From Pseudobacteriovorax sp. (lineage in GTDB: Bacteria > Bdellovibrionota_B > Oligoflexia > Oligoflexales > Oligoflexaceae), in assembly GCA_013215145.1 (NCBI GenBank), contig JABSRP010000042.1:1-64000 (forward strand): a stretch of 64,000 nt of DNA, in the 5' to 3' direction. The notes beneath the pieces are model-generated. The model had not been told where the DNA came from and searched no databases. It saw nothing but the letters and a program-made list of their open reading frames with translations. Numbering within the stretch: the stretch's first letter is position 1; the number at the start of each line of letters is the position of its first letter. Shown here piece by piece: positions 61,223 through 64,000 of the stretch. Position numbers and translations under genes: made by a program.

Positions 61223-62110
61223 TTAGGAGCTCATCTTCTGAGTCTCTTCCTTTGTCGGTTGGTTCTTTGTCACATCGTTGATAAAGGTCGAGAGGGTCTT
61301 GATCAGAGGAGCAACATTCTTTGGATCGTTGTGGATGGGCTCATGCAATCCGTCAACATCATGATAAGCTTTGCTTTGGGAACTGCATGACTTGGCGAAG
61401 GTTATGATCTCCGCCCGTGAAATCACATCATCTTTTTTTCCTCGGAATAAAAGGATAGGAATCTCTATGTCACTGCCCTTGGAAAGGCAGTATTGATAAT
61501 TTTTTGCCACCGAAATGGCTAAGGATAGGCTGATTTTGTCGTGGAGCAATTGATCTTCTTGAATTTGTTTCAATGAGGGTTCATAAGCGGTAAGCTTTTT
61601 GAGCTCTAGCTTTGTTGCGACCACAAGATTCGGTAGAACGCCCCCTAAAGCATTGGCCATGACCTCTTTGAGTTTCTGCACGAAATCAAGGATTGGCTTA
61701 AATAACGGGGCGCTAAAAATAGCCCCAACTGCCTCGCTGGGTGTTGGAAAATCAATAAGGTAGCGCGCGAGAGTCGCTCCGCCCAAGGAATGTCCGAAGA
61801 ACAGAATTTTTTTGGGGGCATAGAGATTTTTCAGTTCCCTCACCATGAAATGTAGATCTTCTGCCAGTTGTCCTACATCCCGTATCAACCCGCGTTTGCC
61901 ACTGGTATGCCCATGTCCGCGCATGTCGTAGGCGACAATCCTTATATTAAGAGGCTTCAGGAGTTCGGCGAAGTAGTTAAACCGCGAGGCGTACTCACCA
62001 TGTCCGTGGTGGATGATCATAAGGCAGTCAGAGGGAGATTCTGGCTCCCAAGTCTCGGCGTGAAACACATCGCCAACGTTGTTCTGAAATTTTCTTTGAA
62101 TAGGTTTCAT
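61223..62110 (-). CDS. alpha/beta hydrolase, monoacylglycerol/lysophospholipase type
   Basis: 295 aa. Hydrolase_4 family pattern: MIIHHGHGEYASRFNYFAEL with the oxyanion HGHGE region, YDMRGHGHTSGKRG, the nucleophile elbow GHSLGG, the acid Asp in GKKDDVIS and the catalytic His in VDGLHEPIHN. No signal peptide. It probably cleaves monoacylglycerols or lysophospholipids. Same strand as the SDR gene, about 130 bp upstream of it; they may form a lipid-metabolism pair. Confidence 0.9.
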   Translation of the reverse strand: MKPIQRKFQNNVGDVFHAETWEPESPSDCLMIIHHGHGEYASRFNYFAELLKPLNIRIVAYDMRGHGHTSGKRGLIRDVGQLAEDLHFMVRELKNLYAPKKILFFGHSLGGATLARYLIDFPTPSEAVGAIFSAPLFKPILDFVQKLKEVMANALGGVLPNLVVATKLELKKLTAYEPSLKQIQEDQLLHDKISLSLAISVAKNYQYCLSKGSDIEIPILLFRGKKDDVISRAEIITFAKSCSSQSKAYHDVDGLHEPIHNDPKNVAPLIKTLSTFINDVTKNQPTKEETQKMSS

Positions 62111-62382
62111 GCCGTCAATTGATCGAAGTTAAACAAGATGTGATGCTGACACCGTCAGATGATGACCTGTTTTTGCTCTAAATTGCTTATTAAGCTGATA
62201 TTCTGACATGTTTACGGAACTTAGGCAAACCTGGTAAAAACCTTTACATAAGATTAGTCAGTTTTGATCAAGTTGTCCTTGCCGGTCTCCGGGGAATGTT
62301 GTAGCAATCGTGAATAAATCATCGTTTGGGATCTTCTATTATCTTAGTTGAACCCTAAAAGCTCAGTTGTCGAGGACAGATC

Positions 62383-64000
62383 ATGAAAAATTTTTTGTTG
62401 GTGTCGCTTTTATTTTGGGTGTCCAGCTTGGGGATGGCGGAAACTTCGGTTTACCTCACCCATCACGAAGGCTACACGAAGGATCGGAAGTCGGTTCACA
62501 AGACTGTTAGCTACCTGGCAGAGGCTGGCGTTGACCAGATCTATGCCGTCGCCTATCGAGCTGGCTGTAGCCTTTTCCCATCGCGAACCGTAGCAAACTA
62601 TTCAGGACGCTCGCGCTGTGCCAGCTATGAATACTTGCCGGAACTCATGCAAAGAGCTGCCCTTCACGATATCAACGTTGTGCCATGGTTGGAATGGAGC
62701 CTTATTGTCCCCAGTGATTCTCCGATCCTCACGGAGTTTCCGAGGCTTCCTACTATCGGGCGTGAAAAAAATCACCATGGTGTTCCCACAAAGCATTTGG
62801 ATTTCCGCTCTGATCGCGTGATCAACTTCGTCGCAGGGTTGATACTGGATACTCACTATAACTTAGGTAGCCTCGAGGTTCATCTTGACGATAATTTCGC
62901 TGCACCCAAGGGCTATGTGGTATTCCCGGAAGAGTTCACTGAGTTCTTTCAAACCGTTATGAATCGTGTTTGGGAGGAGGTACCTGATATGAAGGTGTCC
63001 TTTTCCACTCATAATCGCCGTCACGCTTTGGCCAATTATGGAGTAGACTGGGCTTCCTGGAAAGCCTCTGGTTTGATCGAAACTATGTCTGTCCAATTGT
63101 TTCATAAAAGACCAGATACTAACGGTCGTCCTGTTATCTCGAGTGAATGGGCGCGTTGGCGCAAAGATTTTCGCGATACGGCCCGCGCCGAACGTCAATA
63201 CGGAGCCGACTCCATCGGTGTATATGCAGGGACAAAACAGGGCTGGACCATCAAAGATGTGCGCAGTCAGCAGGATCAGTTGGAAAGGCTCGAACTCGAT
63301 ACAGCCTTATTTACGGCAGGAGCTTTTATCAAGAGTCGCGGTGGTCTAGATTCCGACGAGGCCTTGACGGATTTGATTTATGCTATAAATGAAGAGAGAC
63401 GACCTGTGACTTGGTTTTGTCAACATATGCAGACTTGGAACGGTGGCCTGCCGGTTGATCTTTTCGCTACAGCGAGTAGCTTGAGGCCAGCGCGCACGAT
63501 AGCTTCGGGCGTGAAGGTCTATCGTGAGTTGACAGATATCTGGCAAGACAATGAAGTCCGCATGCGGGTGCGTTTGATCACTGGGGAGTCTTATTGGGTA
63601 GGCAGTCATCAGTTGAGAGCCGCATCGAACCTTGACCTCACACCAGAGGAGCTTCAGTCTCCAAATTGCCAAGAGCCAGAGTACCCTTGGAATCAATATC
63701 CTTTCGATTTGCGGTTTTTTAATCGTATCGCCGCTGTGGAGCGCGCCGCCGCTATTCCAGTCTTGATGTACCACGATATTGTTGAGGATGAAGAGAGTAT
63801 CGTAGCAAGCGATGACGTAACAGCGGAAAACTTTTCCATGCAAATGGACTGGCTCAAACAAAATGGATATAAGACTATCGACATAGAAACCTACACCAAC
63901 CACATCCTATGGAATTTCTCTGTGCCGGAAAATGCCGTGTTAGTGACCTTTGATGATGGATACATCGGTAACTACGATTTTGCTTATCCCATATTAAAAG
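62383..64000 (+). CDS. secreted GHL10-type glycosidase fused to a NodB polysaccharide deacetylase (3' end outside window)
   Basis: 539 codons are inside the window and the frame is still open at the edge. ATG at 62383 with AGGA upstream; signal peptide MKNFLLVSLLFWVSSLGMA. Residues about 20-440 resemble GHL10/GH153-like TIM barrels (VSYLAEAGVDQIYAVAYRAG, LHDINVVPWLEWSL, LEVHLDDNFA). After residue 455 a NodB-type deacetylase begins: VLMYHDI, LKQNGYKTIDI and the metal motif TFDDGY. The two activities are those of PgaB, which deacetylates and cuts poly-N-acetylglucosamine, but in the opposite order. A role in exopolysaccharide or cell-wall glycan turnover is inferred. Confidence 0.85.
   Translation, partial: MKNFLLVSLLFWVSSLGMAETSVYLTHHEGYTKDRKSVHKTVSYLAEAGVDQIYAVAYRAGCSLFPSRTVANYSGRSRCASYEYLPELMQRAALHDINVVPWLEWSLIVPSDSPILTEFPRLPTIGREKNHHGVPTKHLDFRSDRVINFVAGLILDTHYNLGSLEVHLDDNFAAPKGYVVFPEEFTEFFQTVMNRVWEEVPDMKVSFSTHNRRHALANYGVDWASWKASGLIETMSVQLFHKRPDTNGRPVISSEWARWRKDFRDTARAERQYGADSIGVYAGTKQGWTIKDVRSQQDQLERLELDTALFTAGAFIKSRGGLDSDEALTDLIYAINEERRPVTWFCQHMQTWNGGLPVDLFATASSLRPARTIASGVKVYRELTDIWQDNEVRMRVRLITGESYWVGSHQLRAASNLDLTPEELQSPNCQEPEYPWNQYPFDLRFFNRIAAVERAAAIPVLMYHDIVEDEESIVASDDVTAENFSMQMDWLKQNGYKTIDIETYTNHILWNFSVPENAVLVTFDDGYIGNYDFAYPILK

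Overview
The window reads as chromosomal DNA of a free-living, Gram-negative, predatory-lineage-like bacterium. The moderate GC content, the large number of secreted proteins and lipoproteins of no known family, the 7TMR-DISM sensors, a PspFABC envelope-stress locus and a TonB receptor would fit Bdellovibrionota/Oligoflexia (for example a Pseudobacteriovorax-like genome). This assignment is inference; there is no rRNA or marker gene here to prove it. No tRNA, rRNA, CRISPR array, prophage or transposase gene was seen.

Layout. 1-8.9 kb: mostly reverse-strand secreted proteins, including an operon with a Hedgehog-type Hint protein and a truncated second copy, plus an AraC/GyrI regulator and a DM9-domain protein. 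8.9-12.1 kb: the phage-shock operon pspA-pspB-pspC-TM2 with a clear sigma-54 promoter, divergent from pspF. 12.3-15.2 kb: a regulator-like protein, a small exported protein and an unusual metallo-beta-lactamase/transglutaminase fusion. 15.5-25.7 kb: exported proteins and lipoproteins (ankyrin, L-domain-like, triplicate-repeat and paralogous pairs), a GNAT enzyme and a frameshifted beta-lactamase-like hydrolase. 26.2-28.5 kb: a hybrid histidine kinase. 28.7-34.2 kb: a tightly overlapping operon joining a ZnuA-like binding protein to a LolCDE/MacB-type ABC pair, facing a His/Asp-rich lipoprotein; this looks like a metal-handling locus. 34.3-42.3 kb: an acyltransferase, an alpha-amylase with an in-frame stop, a beta-gamma-crystallin-like protein, an aspartic-protease-like protein, an EEP nuclease and small membrane proteins. 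43.9-50.3 kb: two solute-binding proteins, a CheA-like HAMP kinase and a convergent TonB receptor. 51-55 kb: a MazG-like enzyme, DUF2256/DUF3253 and TIGR03643 genes, and secreted proteins. 55.4-60.3 kb: a 7TMR-DISM cyclase and a 7TMR-DISM/HPt kinase in one operon. 60.4-64 kb: an SDR, a lysophospholipase-like hydrolase and the start of a glycosidase/deacetylase.

The most unusual signal is a dispersed family of six intergenic elements (16.7, 26.0, 35.4, 37.7, 38.0 and 42.4 kb). Each has a core of exactly 66 bp with conserved ends (AAAACTTATGRAGYCGA at one end, SGGCGYARTGTTTT-like at the other) around a 34-nt middle that varies in sequence but not length. In five of the six the core sits in the loop of a long, nearly perfect inverted repeat (31-67 bp arms) whose sequence is private to that locus. 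The sixth has arms that do not match, as expected after recombination between two elements. No gene in the window explains them.

Three genes are interrupted (beta-lactamase-like frameshift, amylase stop, signal-peptide frameshift at 55.2 kb). They may be true pseudogenes or base-calling errors and should be checked against reads.
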